A stretch of 64,000 nt of DNA from JAWWOL01 sp033851545 (GTDB lineage Bacteria; Actinomycetota; Actinomycetes; JAWWOL01): NCBI GenBank assembly GCA_033851545.1, contig JAWWOO010000022.1, positions 10,259-74,258 of the forward strand, read 5' to 3'. Position numbers and translations under genes: made by a program. The notes below the pieces were generated by a model. It worked only from the letters and a program-made list of their open reading frames with translations, ran no database searches and was not told the DNA's origin. This document shows positions 8,353 through 16,661 of this stretch, piece by piece (position 1 is the stretch's first letter; each line of letters starts with the position of its first letter).

Positions 8353-8398
8353 GATGTCTCGGGACACCGTTCACAGGTGTCTCGGGACATCGTTCGCG
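8353..8398. repeat. Two 23-bp-spaced direct repeats, IS-end-like
   Basis: The 12-mer TGTCTCGGGACA, itself an imperfect palindrome, occurs at 8355-8366 and again at 8378-8389, each followed by (C/T)CGTTC(A/G)C. It begins 14 bases after the tRNA-Ser CCA. Similar paired motifs are, from memory, found at ends of IS481-type elements in actinobacteria, but no transposase is present here. The repeat itself is certain; the insertion-sequence reading is tentative. Confidence 0.6.
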
Positions 8399-8428
8399 TT
8401 GTGGGCTGGGAAGGCTGACTTACGTTGC

Positions 8429-9176
8429 TCAGTGACCCGCGCCTGCGCGAGATCGCATCGGGGCATCGTTCGGCGGGGACTCCGGCCGGCCAAGCAGGAA
8501 CCCTTGCGCCCAGGGGACGCCAAGCTCTCGCAACACGGCCAGCTCGTCCGGCGCTTCCACGCCCTCGGCGATGATCCGGGCTCCGACATTGGCAGCGAAG
8601 GCGATCAGCGCTTTCGCCAGCGCCCGCTGTGATGGGCTGTGCTGGATGCCTCCGACCAGCGAGATGTCGAGCTTGATGATGTCCGGCCGCAGGCGCAGGA
8701 GATGGCGCAACCCGGCATGTCCCGCCCCGAGGTCGTCGGCGGCAGCCGAGCTCCGTGTGATCGCATGAGGGCGAGCGCCCGATGCAGGGCGGAGTAGTCC
8801 TCGACCGGGACGTGCCGGTCAGCTCGATGACGATGCGGGGACAGGCCTCCGGGTCGCAGCGTCACTGCTCGATGATGTGCAGGATCGTCGCTGGTGACAT
8901 GTTGACCGCGAGGAACTGTTCGTTCGGCAGGACCTCGAGGAGGTCCAGCGCCATGGTCGCGGCCAGCCACTCGAGCTCGACCCCGCGGTCTACGGCGAAC
9001 CCGTCGGCGAACCACTGGTCGGGCCCGCGCACCCCCATGTCGCCGAACCGGCTCAGGGCCTCGTACCCGACCGTGCTCAGGTCCGTGACGTCGCCCACGG
9101 GTTGGTAGACCGGCTGGATGGAGTTGTTGCGCAGCACGGCGTCGACCCTGCGCCGCATGTGCTCGGCATCTTCCAT
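8429..9176 (-). pseudogene. Degenerate EAL-domain (c-di-GMP phosphodiesterase) gene
   Basis: Three reading frames together spell one EAL domain. The first piece (9176 to about 8864) reads MEDAEHMRRRV... IQPVYQPVGD...YEALSRFGD...LAVNMSPATILHIIEQ and hits an in-frame TGA. The same frame resumes with CDPEACPRIVIELTG, then a one-base loss moves to VEDYSALHRALALMRSHGARL, and a second one-base loss moves to the frame ending at 8429 with RPDIIKLDISLVGGI, IIAEGVEAPDELAVLRELG and QGFLLGRP. One nonsense and two frameshift lesions make translation of a complete enzyme unlikely. Sequencing error is the alternative. Confidence 0.85.
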
Positions 9177-9295
9177 CGAGGTCTGCCGGGCCCAGGGAGC
9201 CGGCGAACGGCCGGCGCAGGTCGGCGTACAGCTGCCCGGTCCTGAGCAGGTTGCCGCCCCGGTCACTACCGCGATCCAGAGCGCGAGGACGACGC

Positions 9296-10759
9296 TCAGG
9301 GCTGAGAAGGCTTGCGTACCAGGGCAACTGCCCACACGAGCACAGCTGTCAGAACCAAGGGGCTGACCACGTTGCGCAGGGCGACCACGACATGGTGCAC
9401 GTGAGCCGGCAGGTGCGGTTCGTCGTGGGTGACGTAGGCCGCAGCCAGCGCTGTGGTCCTCGCCGTCAGGAGCAGGTCGTACGCCGACGGCGCCATCAGC
9501 ACGAGCAGGCCCCATGCGGGGGCGTCGTACCACGGCAAGGCATAGGGCGCGGCGAGCAGGTAGGCGAAGTAGCAGCAGAACCCAGCCGTCGCCGCCGACC
9601 TTGTGGTGGCGCGGTTGGCTTCGATCGTGCTGCTTTCCTTACGTAGCAGGGCGACTGCGAACGCCAGCGCGACGACCAAGGCGAAGTACGACATCACCGT
9701 ACGGGACCCGGGTCGCCCCACCGTCGCGTCGAGCAACGAGATGCCGGCCCGCCAGGGCGTTGCCCACGATGCGAGGCTGCCGGCCTGCAGTGAGCGGCCG
9801 AGCGCGTGGCTGCTCACCGTGGAGTAGGCGACAGCGAGAACCGCTGCGGCCCCGACGGTCGCGGCAACGACATCGCGCCAGGAGTGCCGCCGCGCCCACA
9901 GGACTCCCGCGAGTACGGCCAGCGCCGGCAGCTTGATTGCGGCGGCGCATCCGAGCAGAACGCCTGCAGCGAAGCGGGAACGGGAGACGGCGGCGACCCC
10001 GGCAACGCAGGCCAGTGCCACCAGGGCGTCGACGTGGGCTCCCGACACCAGCTCCCAGAGCAGCAGCGGGTTGAGCGTCCACAGCAGCGCCGCCCTGCGC
10101 CGGCCGTCCTCGTTGCCGGCCATCGCCATGAGCAGCAGGCCGGTCAGGACGAACGCGACCCCGTTGACCACCACCAGTACGACCACGGTGGTGCGGACGG
10201 AACGATGGCCGATCGAGGAGGCGAACCGCTGCTCGGCGGTGGCCAGCGGCCCGTACACCGAAGGGGTGTCCTTCCACGGGTCCTCGACGGCGGCGGCGAT
10301 CGGATCGCCGATGGTGACCAGCTGCAACGGTGTGGTCGTGTACGGATCGCGGCCGAGCTCGACCATCCGCCCGTACGCGGCGTAGCTCTCCGGGTCCGCC
10401 GACCCGGTGGCGGGGACCAGCGACATCGCGATGACCGTGAGGATGCCCGCGGCCGCCAGGCGGGAGGGGCGCGGCTGCCAGTCGTGGGCGGCGGCGCGGA
10501 CGGCCCGCGCGAGGCAGAGCCCGCCCAGGACGAGCGCCAGGACGACGAGGACCACGACGCCGAGCGGGTCCGGTCTGGCGCCGAGCAGGGTCCACGGCGG
10601 CAGGTGGCTGGCGCCTGGGAGACGCGGCTCGACGGCGCTGGCGCCAAGTGCGGCAACGAGGACCAGGAGCAGGAGGCTCAGGGCGAGGCCGGCCTCGATG
10701 CCCTTGCCGCGGCTCAGACCTGGCGGCTCTGCGTACTCCGGTGCGGTGCCGGCGCTCAC
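9296..10759 (-). CDS. GT-C-type polytopic membrane glycosyltransferase (mannosyltransferase-like)
   Basis: The 487-residue product is very hydrophobic with about ten or more predicted membrane segments. The sequence SADPESYAAYGRMVELGRDPYTTTPLQL after the first segments resembles the first loop of polyprenol-phosphate-mannose-dependent transferases, where an acidic residue is catalytic, and later SYFA...PYALPWYDAPAWGL is typical of this DUF2029/alpha-mannosyltransferase group. It probably adds a sugar to a lipoglycan or polysaccharide outside the membrane. The start is uncertain: GTG at 10759 has GGGGAGG twelve bases upstream. Frames continuing upstream would run through tRNA-Ser(GGA), so they are rejected. 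Confidence 0.78.
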   Translation of the reverse strand: MSAGTAPEYAEPPGLSRGKGIEAGLALSLLLLVLVAALGASAVEPRLPGASHLPPWTLLGARPDPLGVVVLVVLALVLGGLCLARAVRAAAHDWQPRPSRLAAAGILTVIAMSLVPATGSADPESYAAYGRMVELGRDPYTTTPLQLVTIGDPIAAAVEDPWKDTPSVYGPLATAEQRFASSIGHRSVRTTVVVLVVVNGVAFVLTGLLLMAMAGNEDGRRRAALLWTLNPLLLWELVSGAHVDALVALACVAGVAAVSRSRFAAGVLLGCAAAIKLPALAVLAGVLWARRHSWRDVVAATVGAAAVLAVAYSTVSSHALGRSLQAGSLASWATPWRAGISLLDATVGRPGSRTVMSYFALVVALAFAVALLRKESSTIEANRATTRSAATAGFCCYFAYLLAAPYALPWYDAPAWGLLVLMAPSAYDLLLTARTTALAAAYVTHDEPHLPAHVHHVVVALRNVVSPLVLTAVLVWAVALVRKPSQP

Positions 10760-10791
10760 GTGCTGCCGACACCTCCCCGGGTGTTGCCTGG

Positions 10792-10877
10792 CGGAGGATG
10801 CGAGATTCGAACTCGCGAGGGGTTGCCCCCAACACGCTTTCCAAGCGTGCGCCCTAGGCCAACTAGGCGAATCCTCC
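10792..10877 (-). tRNA. tRNA-Ser (GGA)
   Basis: On the minus strand, acceptor GGAGGAT pairs ATCCTCC; anticodon stem CACGC/GCGTG encloses TTGGAAA (anticodon GGA, reading UCC/UCU). The long variable arm and T arm GCGAG-TTCGAAT-CTCGC are serine type. CCA is encoded at 10789-10791. Together with the tRNA-Ser(CGA) at 8251 it frames the accessory EAL remnant and glycosyltransferase. Confidence 0.96.
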
Positions 10878-11017
10878 GTCGCAGAGAATACCCGGTGCGA
10901 CAACCCAGGCCGGGCGGACCGCAGGCAACCGTTGCGCGCCAGGGCCACTGGGGACCTCCAGGCCCTCAACGGCATCCGCCGCCGGTCCACAAGCACAGCC
11001 TCGGTTAGAGTGCTTGC

Positions 11018-11105
11018 AGCCCCTCACGCGGCGTCATCTCCCCGAATCCCCCCAGGGCCGGAAGGCAGCAAGGGTAGGCGAGCTCTGGCGGGTGCGTGAG
11101 GGGTC
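11018..11105 (+). ncRNA. ffs: Signal recognition particle RNA, small bacterial (4.5S) type
   Basis: The outer helix CCCCTCACGC (11020-11029) pairs with GCGTGAGGGG (11094-11103). The apical domain contains the conserved Ffh-binding sequence GGCCGGAAGGCAGCAAGGGT with its GGAA tetraloop. The molecule guides Ffh-bound ribosomes to the membrane. Its position directly before dnaX is the usual actinobacterial arrangement. Confidence 0.95.
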
Positions 11106-11175
11106 TTCGCTGTTCCTCCACAACCGTGCAGATCCGGCCGGAACACCGTCGTACGGGTGACGTACGCTTGCGCCC

Positions 11176-13164
11176 GTGAGCCTCGCCCTGTACCGCAAGT
11201 ATCGACCTGGCACGTTCAGCGAGGTCATCGGCCAGGAGCACGTCACCGGCCCGCTGCAGCAGGCGATCCGCAACGGCAAGGTGCACCACGCCTACCTCTT
11301 CTCCGGCCCGCGTGGCTGCGGCAAGACCTCCAGTGCGCGCATCCTGGCCCGGTCGCTCAACTGCTACGAGGGGCCGACGCCCGACCCGTGCGGGGTGTGC
11401 GACTCCTGCGTGGCCCTGGCACCCAACGGGCCGGGCAGCCTCGACGTGATCGAGATCGACGCGGCCTCGCACGGCGGCGTCGATGACGCCCGTGACCTGC
11501 GCGAACGCGCGTTCTACGCCCCGGTCTCGAGCACGTACAAGATCTACATCGTCGACGAGGCGCACATGGTCAGCCGGGAGGGCTTCAACGCCCTGCTCAA
11601 GCTGGTCGAGGAGCCTCCGCCGCACCTCAAGTTCATCTTCGCCACCACCGAGCCCGAGAAGGTCATCGGCACCATCAGGTCGCGGACCCACCACTACCCG
11701 TTCCGACTGGTGCCGCCGCGGGAGCTGCTCGGCCTGGTGCAGAGCATCTGCGCCCAGGAGGACGTCCAGGTCGACCCGCTCGTCCTTCCCCTCGTCGTAC
11801 GGGCCGGCGCCGGCTCCGCCCGCGACTCCCTGTCCGTCCTCGACCAGCTGCTTGCCGGCGCCGGGCCCGAGGGCCTCACCTACGCCCGCGCTGTCGCCCT
11901 GCTCGGGTTCACCGATGCGGCGCTGCTCGACGAGATCATCGACGCTTTCGCCGCCCGCGACGGTGCCGCGGTCTTCGAGATCGTCGACCGGGTGGTCGAG
12001 AGCGGGCACGACCCGCGCCGGTTCGCTGCCGACCTGCTGGAGCGCATCCGCGACCTGCTCATCCTCGAGGCCGTCCCCGACGCCGCGACCAAGGGGCTGC
12101 TCGACGCGCCCCAGGACCAGCTCGAGCGGATGGTCGTCCAGGCCGCCCGACTGGGCTCTGCCGAGCTGTCCCGGGCCGGCGACCTCCTCAACGCCGGCCT
12201 GGTCGAGATGCGCGGCACCACCGCTCCCCGGCTGATGCTCGAGCTGATCTGCGCCCGGGTGCTGCTGCCCGCCGCCGCCCGCGACGAGTCGAGCATGCTC
12301 GCCCGCCTCGACCGGCTCGAGCGCCGGCTCGAGGTCGAGGGCGCCCCCATCGCCGCCCCCCGGCCCACCGTCACCCCGGCCACGCCGGCTGCGCCCCAGG
12401 CCCCTGCCGCGACCCCAGTCGCCGGCACGGCCAACCCGGTGCCTGTTGCGAGCACCCCGTCGACCCGACCCGCGCCCACCCCCGTCCCGGCGCGGCCGCC
12501 GACGCCGGTCCAGGCCAGCTCGGCCGCCTGGCCGGCCACCGCCCAGCCCGGCGCCCCGGCCACCGCGGAGCGGGCGGCGGTCCAGGCCGACCAGGTTGCT
12601 GCGGCAGAGGCCGCAGCACCGGAACCGGCCCCGATGTCGGCCGTCGAAGCCGTCGCCGGGGGCAGTCTCGACGCCTCTGCCGTACGCCGGCTCTGGCCGG
12701 ACGTCCTCGACGAGATCAAGAACCGGCGCAAGATGACCACCTGGGCTCTGCTCTCGCAGTACGCCCAGATCGTCGAGGTCTCCGGCCGGTCGCTGACCCT
12801 GTCCTTCTCTACCGAGCCGATCCGCCGGCAGTACCACAGCGGCATCAACGAGGACGTCCTGTGCGAGGCCCTCAACCAGGTCCTGGGCATCGAGTGCAAG
12901 ATCCAGACGGTGGCCGGGGGCGGCGCCGGCGAGGTCGGCCGCCCAGACGGCGGCGAGTCGTCCAGCCGGGCTCCCGGAGGCGACGGTCCGCGGCCCCAGG
13001 CAACGTCGGCGTACGAGGGCTTCGCCCCGGGCGACGAGGCGGCCGAGGAGAACCCGGACGAGCCCGCTGAGCAGGCTCCGCGGCTCGACCCCGAGGAGGC
13101 GGCGGTGGCGTTGCTGACCGACAGCCTCGGCGCCAAGGTGATCGGCCAGATCGACGCCGGCTAG
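11176..13164 (+). CDS. dnaX: DNA polymerase III subunits gamma/tau
   Basis: The 662-residue clamp-loader ATPase starts at GTG with MSLALYRKYRPGTFSEVIGQ. Walker A is GPRGCGKT (44-51); the zinc module uses Cys63, 72, 75 and 78 (CGVCDSC); Walker B is VDEAH, and FIFATTEPEKV is sensor 1. Domain III ends near residue 370. Residues about 385-500 are a long Pro/Ala-rich linker, followed by a tau-type domain (LWPDVLDEIKNRRKMTTWALLSQYAQIVEV) that contacts polymerase and DnaB. I see no slippery sequence that would produce a separate gamma. It follows the SRP RNA and precedes ybaB-recR with one cyclase gene inserted. Confidence 0.96.
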   Translation: MSLALYRKYRPGTFSEVIGQEHVTGPLQQAIRNGKVHHAYLFSGPRGCGKTSSARILARSLNCYEGPTPDPCGVCDSCVALAPNGPGSLDVIEIDAASHGGVDDARDLRERAFYAPVSSTYKIYIVDEAHMVSREGFNALLKLVEEPPPHLKFIFATTEPEKVIGTIRSRTHHYPFRLVPPRELLGLVQSICAQEDVQVDPLVLPLVVRAGAGSARDSLSVLDQLLAGAGPEGLTYARAVALLGFTDAALLDEIIDAFAARDGAAVFEIVDRVVESGHDPRRFAADLLERIRDLLILEAVPDAATKGLLDAPQDQLERMVVQAARLGSAELSRAGDLLNAGLVEMRGTTAPRLMLELICARVLLPAAARDESSMLARLDRLERRLEVEGAPIAAPRPTVTPATPAAPQAPAATPVAGTANPVPVASTPSTRPAPTPVPARPPTPVQASSAAWPATAQPGAPATAERAAVQADQVAAAEAAAPEPAPMSAVEAVAGGSLDASAVRRLWPDVLDEIKNRRKMTTWALLSQYAQIVEVSGRSLTLSFSTEPIRRQYHSGINEDVLCEALNQVLGIECKIQTVAGGGAGEVGRPDGGESSSRAPGGDGPRPQATSAYEGFAPGDEAAEENPDEPAEQAPRLDPEEAAVALLTDSLGAKVIGQIDAG

Positions 13165-13221
13165 CACCGCGGTCACCACGGGCAATAGGCGGTTCACCCC
13201 GACCCCCGACCTGTCGATAAG

Positions 13222-13231
13222 TCACGCGTGA
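13222..13231. promoter_or_regulatory. 10-bp palindrome over the cyclase start codon
   Basis: TCACGCGTGA is a perfect palindrome that includes the GTG initiation codon of the diguanylate cyclase gene. A bound protein or an RNA hairpin here would block initiation directly. A 10-mer palindrome can occur by chance in GC-rich DNA, so function is speculative. Confidence 0.3.
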
Positions 13232-14868
13232 ACGGCGGCACCGGCACCAACCCGGGCTCGGTCGTCCTCGGCAGCTCGCTGCTGGGGCGCCTCCGCGCGC
13301 CGTTCAGCGACCCCTCCATCGACCCCAGGGTCCGTCAAGCGCGGCTCGGTTCCGGCCTCTACGCCGCCGCCTGCCTGGTCGCCTCCGCGACCATCCCGCT
13401 CACTCCCAGGTCGGTGCACAGGGGCTGGATGTGGATCATGGTGCTTTCGGCCGCGGTCGTGGCCGCCGTCCTCCTGGTGCTGCCGTGGCAGCGCTGGCGA
13501 GCGGGCGCCACCTTGGCCCTGAGCTATCTCGGGATGACCTTCATCGGTGTCGGTGTCGGCGGCGTGGCTCACGGCCTGCTCTACTACCTCCCGCTGTACG
13601 GGCTGCCGTTCGTCTTCGCCGGCGTCACGCGCCGACCGGGCACGGCCTTCCTGATGGCGCCGTACGCGCTGCTGGCCGGCTCGTCGGCGATCCTGACCGG
13701 TGAGCCCGGCTCGTTGTTCGTACCACTGGTGATCATGGTCGGCGTCGCCACCCTGCTCGGCGAGCTGATCGCCCGCTACGTCCGGGTGCAGCGGATCGCC
13801 GGTGACACCCTGGACGAGCTGCTCATGGGCGTGGCCGGTCTCACCGGGTGCCGCACGATGGCCGAGGCGACCGACCTGGGCTCGGCGGTGCTGCTCCGGC
13901 TGGTCGGCGCGGACGTGGCTGTGGTCGTGCTCCCGGAGACCGACGGCTCCTCCCGCTTCGTGTACGGCGGTGGCTGCGGGCCGACCGACGAGGAGAACGA
14001 GGCGATCCGCGGTCGGGTCGTACTGGACACCTCCCGGGAGCGGAGCGGCACCGGACTGGCGGTGCTGCACCGGCGGCTGGTCTTCGTGCCGGACGCCCGC
14101 GGTTCGGCGCTGGTGCAGCAGGAGTGGCTGGAGCAGGAGGACATCACCTCGGTGCTCTACCTGCCGTTGTTCGGCCGGCCCGGCGGGCCGGCGGGGGTTG
14201 CCATCGTCGGCTTCCACCGGCACCGACGTTCGGTCGATGCGATCACCGTCCGAGGGCTCAACCTGCTGGCCGAGGCAACCGGCCGGGTGATCGACCAGCT
14301 CCGGGAGGCCGAGCAGCTGGTTCGCGAGGCCGACACCGACCCGCTGACCGGGCTAAGCAACCGGCGGGTGTTCTTCCGCGAGCTGGGCACCATGGATCAG
14401 GGCGACGCGATCGTGTTCGTGGACCTCGACCACTTCAAGATCATCAACGACACGCTCGGCCACGTCGCCGGTGACCGTGAGCTCGCCGCCTTCGGCGCGG
14501 TGCTCCGCGAGCAGGTCCGCGAGTGCGACATTGCGGCGCGTTACGGGGGCGAGGAGTTCGCGGTCCTCGTCCGCGGCGACGGCCGGGTGGGCGCCGACCT
14601 GCTCGTCAACCGGCTGCGGGAGGCCTGGGACCGGCGCAGCTCGACGACCTTCTCCGCCGGCGCAGCCCTGCACGAGGGGGGCGTCCAGCCGAGTGCAACG
14701 CTGGCGGCCGCCGACCGCGCCGTCTACCTGGCGAAGGCGACCGGCCGGGACCGGATGTGCTGGTCCGACGGGCCGGAGTCGTTGGTCTCGACGACGCGGA
14801 TCGGCTCCTACCGGGTGGGCGGCCACAGCCCGCGCAGTCGGCGCGGGGACGACGCAGCCTCGGCCTGA
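13228..14868 (+). CDS. Membrane-anchored GAF-GGDEF diguanylate cyclase
   Basis: The 546-residue protein has about five or six membrane segments (residues about 45-190), a GAF-like domain (about 205-355, from MGVAGLTGCRTMAEATDL to FHRHRRSVDAIT) and a C-terminal GGDEF domain (about 370-525) with DPLTGLSNRR, FVDLDHFKIINDTLGH and the active-site motif GGEEF. An inhibitory RxxD site (RECD) lies exactly five residues before GGEEF, so feedback control by c-di-GMP is expected. The gene is inserted between dnaX and ybaB. Its GTG start lies inside the palindrome TCACGCGTGA (13222-13231). Prediction: GTP to c-di-GMP synthesis in response to a GAF or membrane signal. Confidence 0.92.
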   Translation: MNGGTGTNPGSVVLGSSLLGRLRAPFSDPSIDPRVRQARLGSGLYAAACLVASATIPLTPRSVHRGWMWIMVLSAAVVAAVLLVLPWQRWRAGATLALSYLGMTFIGVGVGGVAHGLLYYLPLYGLPFVFAGVTRRPGTAFLMAPYALLAGSSAILTGEPGSLFVPLVIMVGVATLLGELIARYVRVQRIAGDTLDELLMGVAGLTGCRTMAEATDLGSAVLLRLVGADVAVVVLPETDGSSRFVYGGGCGPTDEENEAIRGRVVLDTSRERSGTGLAVLHRRLVFVPDARGSALVQQEWLEQEDITSVLYLPLFGRPGGPAGVAIVGFHRHRRSVDAITVRGLNLLAEATGRVIDQLREAEQLVREADTDPLTGLSNRRVFFRELGTMDQGDAIVFVDLDHFKIINDTLGHVAGDRELAAFGAVLREQVRECDIAARYGGEEFAVLVRGDGRVGADLLVNRLREAWDRRSSTTFSAGAALHEGGVQPSATLAAADRAVYLAKATGRDRMCWSDGPESLVSTTRIGSYRVGGHSPRSRRGDDAASA

Positions 14869-14937
14869 CCGGTTGGGTCGGCCTCCCGACGTAGGCTCGG
14901 AGCCGTCCCCCTGGTGCCCCCGAGGAGTACGAGTCCG

Positions 14938-15267
14938 ATGGCCGGTCCGCAGCCCAACCTGCAGCAGCTCATGGCGCAGGCCCAGAAGATGCAGCAGCAG
15001 ATGATGGCCGCCCAGGCCGAGCTGGCCGAGACCCACGTCAACGGCGAGACGGCCGGCGGCCTGGTCAAGGCTGTCGTCACCGGCACCGGTGCGCTGGTCA
15101 GCCTCGAGATCGCGCCGTCCGTGGTCGACCCCGAGGACGTCGAGACGTTGCAGGACCTCGTGGTTGCCGCCGTACGGGACGCAGCCGGACGGGCCGAGAA
15201 GCTCGCGGCCGAGACGATGGGCCCGCTCTCGGCAGGGATGGGCGGCATGGGCCTGCCGGGGTTCTGA
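14938..15267 (+). CDS. ybaB: YbaB/EbfC-family nucleoid-associated protein
   Basis: A 109-residue protein beginning MAGPQPNLQQLMAQAQKMQQQM, the diagnostic N-terminal helix of the family, followed by the central sheet GLVKAVVTGTGALVSLEIAP and a C-terminal helix. YbaB dimers bind DNA and usually sit between dnaX and recR. Length matches the family (about 105). The ATG at 14938 is chosen over an in-frame GTG at 14914 because it gives the conserved N terminus; a GAGGAG box lies about 11 bases upstream. Two bases separate it from recR. Confidence 0.94.
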   Translation: MAGPQPNLQQLMAQAQKMQQQMMAAQAELAETHVNGETAGGLVKAVVTGTGALVSLEIAPSVVDPEDVETLQDLVVAAVRDAAGRAEKLAAETMGPLSAGMGGMGLPGF

Positions 15268-15268
15268 G

Positions 15269-15868
15269 GTGTACGAGGGTGCCGTACAGGACCTGATCGA
15301 CGAGCTCGGCCGGCTACCCGGCGTCGGGCCCAAGAGCGCGCAGCGGATCGCCTTCCACCTGCTGGCCGCCGACCCGGTCGACGTACGCCGGCTGGTCAGC
15401 GCCCTGACCGAGGTCAAGGACAAGGTGCGGTTCTGCCGGATCTGCGGCAACGTCGCCGAGGCCGAGGAGTGCCGGATCTGCCGCGACGTGCGCCGCGACC
15501 TGACGGTGATCTGCGTGGTCGAGGAGCCCAAGGACGTCGTGGCCGTCGAGAAGACGCGGGAGTTCCGTGGCCGCTACCACGTCCTCGGTGGCGCGATCAG
15601 CCCGATCGAGGGCATCGGCCCGGACGACCTGCGCGTACGTGAGCTGATGGTGCGCCTCGCCGACGGGGTGGTGACCGAGCTGATCCTGGCGACCGATCCC
15701 AACCTCGAGGGTGAGGCGACGGCCACCTACCTGGCCCGGTTGATCAAGCCGATGGGGCTGACTGTCACCCGGCTGGCCAGCGGGCTGCCGGTGGGCGGCG
15801 ACCTGGAGTACGCCGACGAGGTCACCCTGGGCCGCGCCTTCGAGGGCCGCCGCCGCCTCGACGTCTGA
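15269..15868 (+). CDS. recR: Recombination mediator RecR
   Basis: The 199-residue protein starts at GTG (VYEGAVQDLIDELGRLPGVGPKSAQRIAFHLL), containing the helix-hairpin-helix GVGPKSAQR. The four-cysteine zinc finger is CRICGNVAEAEECRIC, and the Toprim domain runs through ICVVEEPKDVVAVEKT, YHVLGGAISPIEGIGPD and LATDPNLEGEATA. RecR acts with RecF/RecO to load RecA on gapped DNA. The start lies two bases after the ybaB stop, so they are co-transcribed. Length equals the usual 198-200. Confidence 0.96.
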   Translation: MYEGAVQDLIDELGRLPGVGPKSAQRIAFHLLAADPVDVRRLVSALTEVKDKVRFCRICGNVAEAEECRICRDVRRDLTVICVVEEPKDVVAVEKTREFRGRYHVLGGAISPIEGIGPDDLRVRELMVRLADGVVTELILATDPNLEGEATATYLARLIKPMGLTVTRLASGLPVGGDLEYADEVTLGRAFEGRRRLDV

Positions 15869-15905
15869 TTCGTCCCTGCCGACAGGGCGGACCAGGACGC
15901 GGCGG

Positions 15906-16661
15906 TCAGGGGAGGTCGGTCTCCGCCTGGAGCACGTGCTCGAGCACGAGCTGGACGGGGAGCGCACGGCTGACCACCGCTTGCGCCACGGCGGTGAGGC
16001 GCTGGTTGTGGTCGCGGGCATAGCGGCGCAGGGCCACGAAGGCCTGTCCCGTGTCCATGTCACCGATGTGGGCGACGACGCCTTTCGCCTGCTCGAGCAC
16101 GACCCGGCTGTTGAGCGCGATCTGCAGCTGCTCGACGACGGCGCCCCGGTCGTTGACCGCCTTGTCCTGGACGAGGGCGACACTGGCCACGTCGGCGAGC
16201 GCCTGGGCCAGGGTGAGGTCCCGCTCGGTGAGCGGGCCGGGGGTGTCGCCGAACAGCCCCATCGCCCCGAGCGTGTTCTCCCTGAGGCGCATCGGGAGGG
16301 CGTGGACGCTGGCGAACCCTGCCGCTTGTGCGGCGGGGACGAACTGCGGCCAGCGGTCGGCGGCTTCGGCGAGATCGGGAACCGTCACCGGTTCACCGGC
16401 GTGGAAGCAGTCCCGGCAGGGACCCTCGGCCCGTTGCAGCTGGAACACCTCGAGCAAACGGGTGGCTTCGGAGGACGCGGCCATCACATGCAACACTCCC
16501 AGCCCGTCGGAGAGCAGCAGCCCCGCGGAGGCCACGTCGAGGAGGCGGGTGCAGTCGGCGACGAGATCATCGAGCAGGTCGACCACGTCGTAGCCGTTCA
16601 CGAGGCTGCTGGCCAACCCGAGGAGTGCCTGGGTGACCTCACTCTCACGGTCAGCGCTCAT
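15906..16661 (-). CDS. GAF-ANTAR RNA-binding antiterminator-type regulator
   Basis: The 251-residue protein has a GAF sensor domain (about 15-165; LLDVASAGLLLSDG, AEGPCRDCFHAGEPVTVPDLAEAADRWPQF) and a C-terminal ANTAR domain (about 180-240) with VVEQLQIALNSRVVLEQAKGVVA and FVALRRYARDHNQRL. ANTAR dimers bind paired RNA hairpins and prevent termination. It is the last gene of a four-gene coupled minus-strand unit: its ATG overlaps the stop of the preceding GAF-ANTAR gene (ATGA). The signal and RNA target are unknown; no ANTAR-type double hairpin was identified nearby. Confidence 0.9.
   Translation of the reverse strand: MSADRESEVTQALLGLASSLVNGYDVVDLLDDLVADCTRLLDVASAGLLLSDGLGVLHVMAASSEATRLLEVFQLQRAEGPCRDCFHAGEPVTVPDLAEAADRWPQFVPAAQAAGFASVHALPMRLRENTLGAMGLFGDTPGPLTERDLTLAQALADVASVALVQDKAVNDRGAVVEQLQIALNSRVVLEQAKGVVAHIGDMDTGQAFVALRRYARDHNQRLTAVAQAVVSRALPVQLVLEHVLQAETDLP

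Noticed and set aside
8250..8430. CRISPR-like array after tRNA-Ser
   Set aside because: Only two repeat units, 23 bp apart, with no spacer pattern and no cas genes anywhere in the window.
12360..12640. Programmed frameshift for a short gamma subunit in dnaX
   Set aside because: The Pro/Ala-rich linker has no A-rich slippery heptamer with a downstream stem that I can identify.
11005..13197. 730-codon minus-strand frame opposite dnaX and the SRP RNA
   Set aside because: Crosses the SRP RNA gene and mirrors a conserved gene; composition is Gly/Arg-rich without domain pattern.
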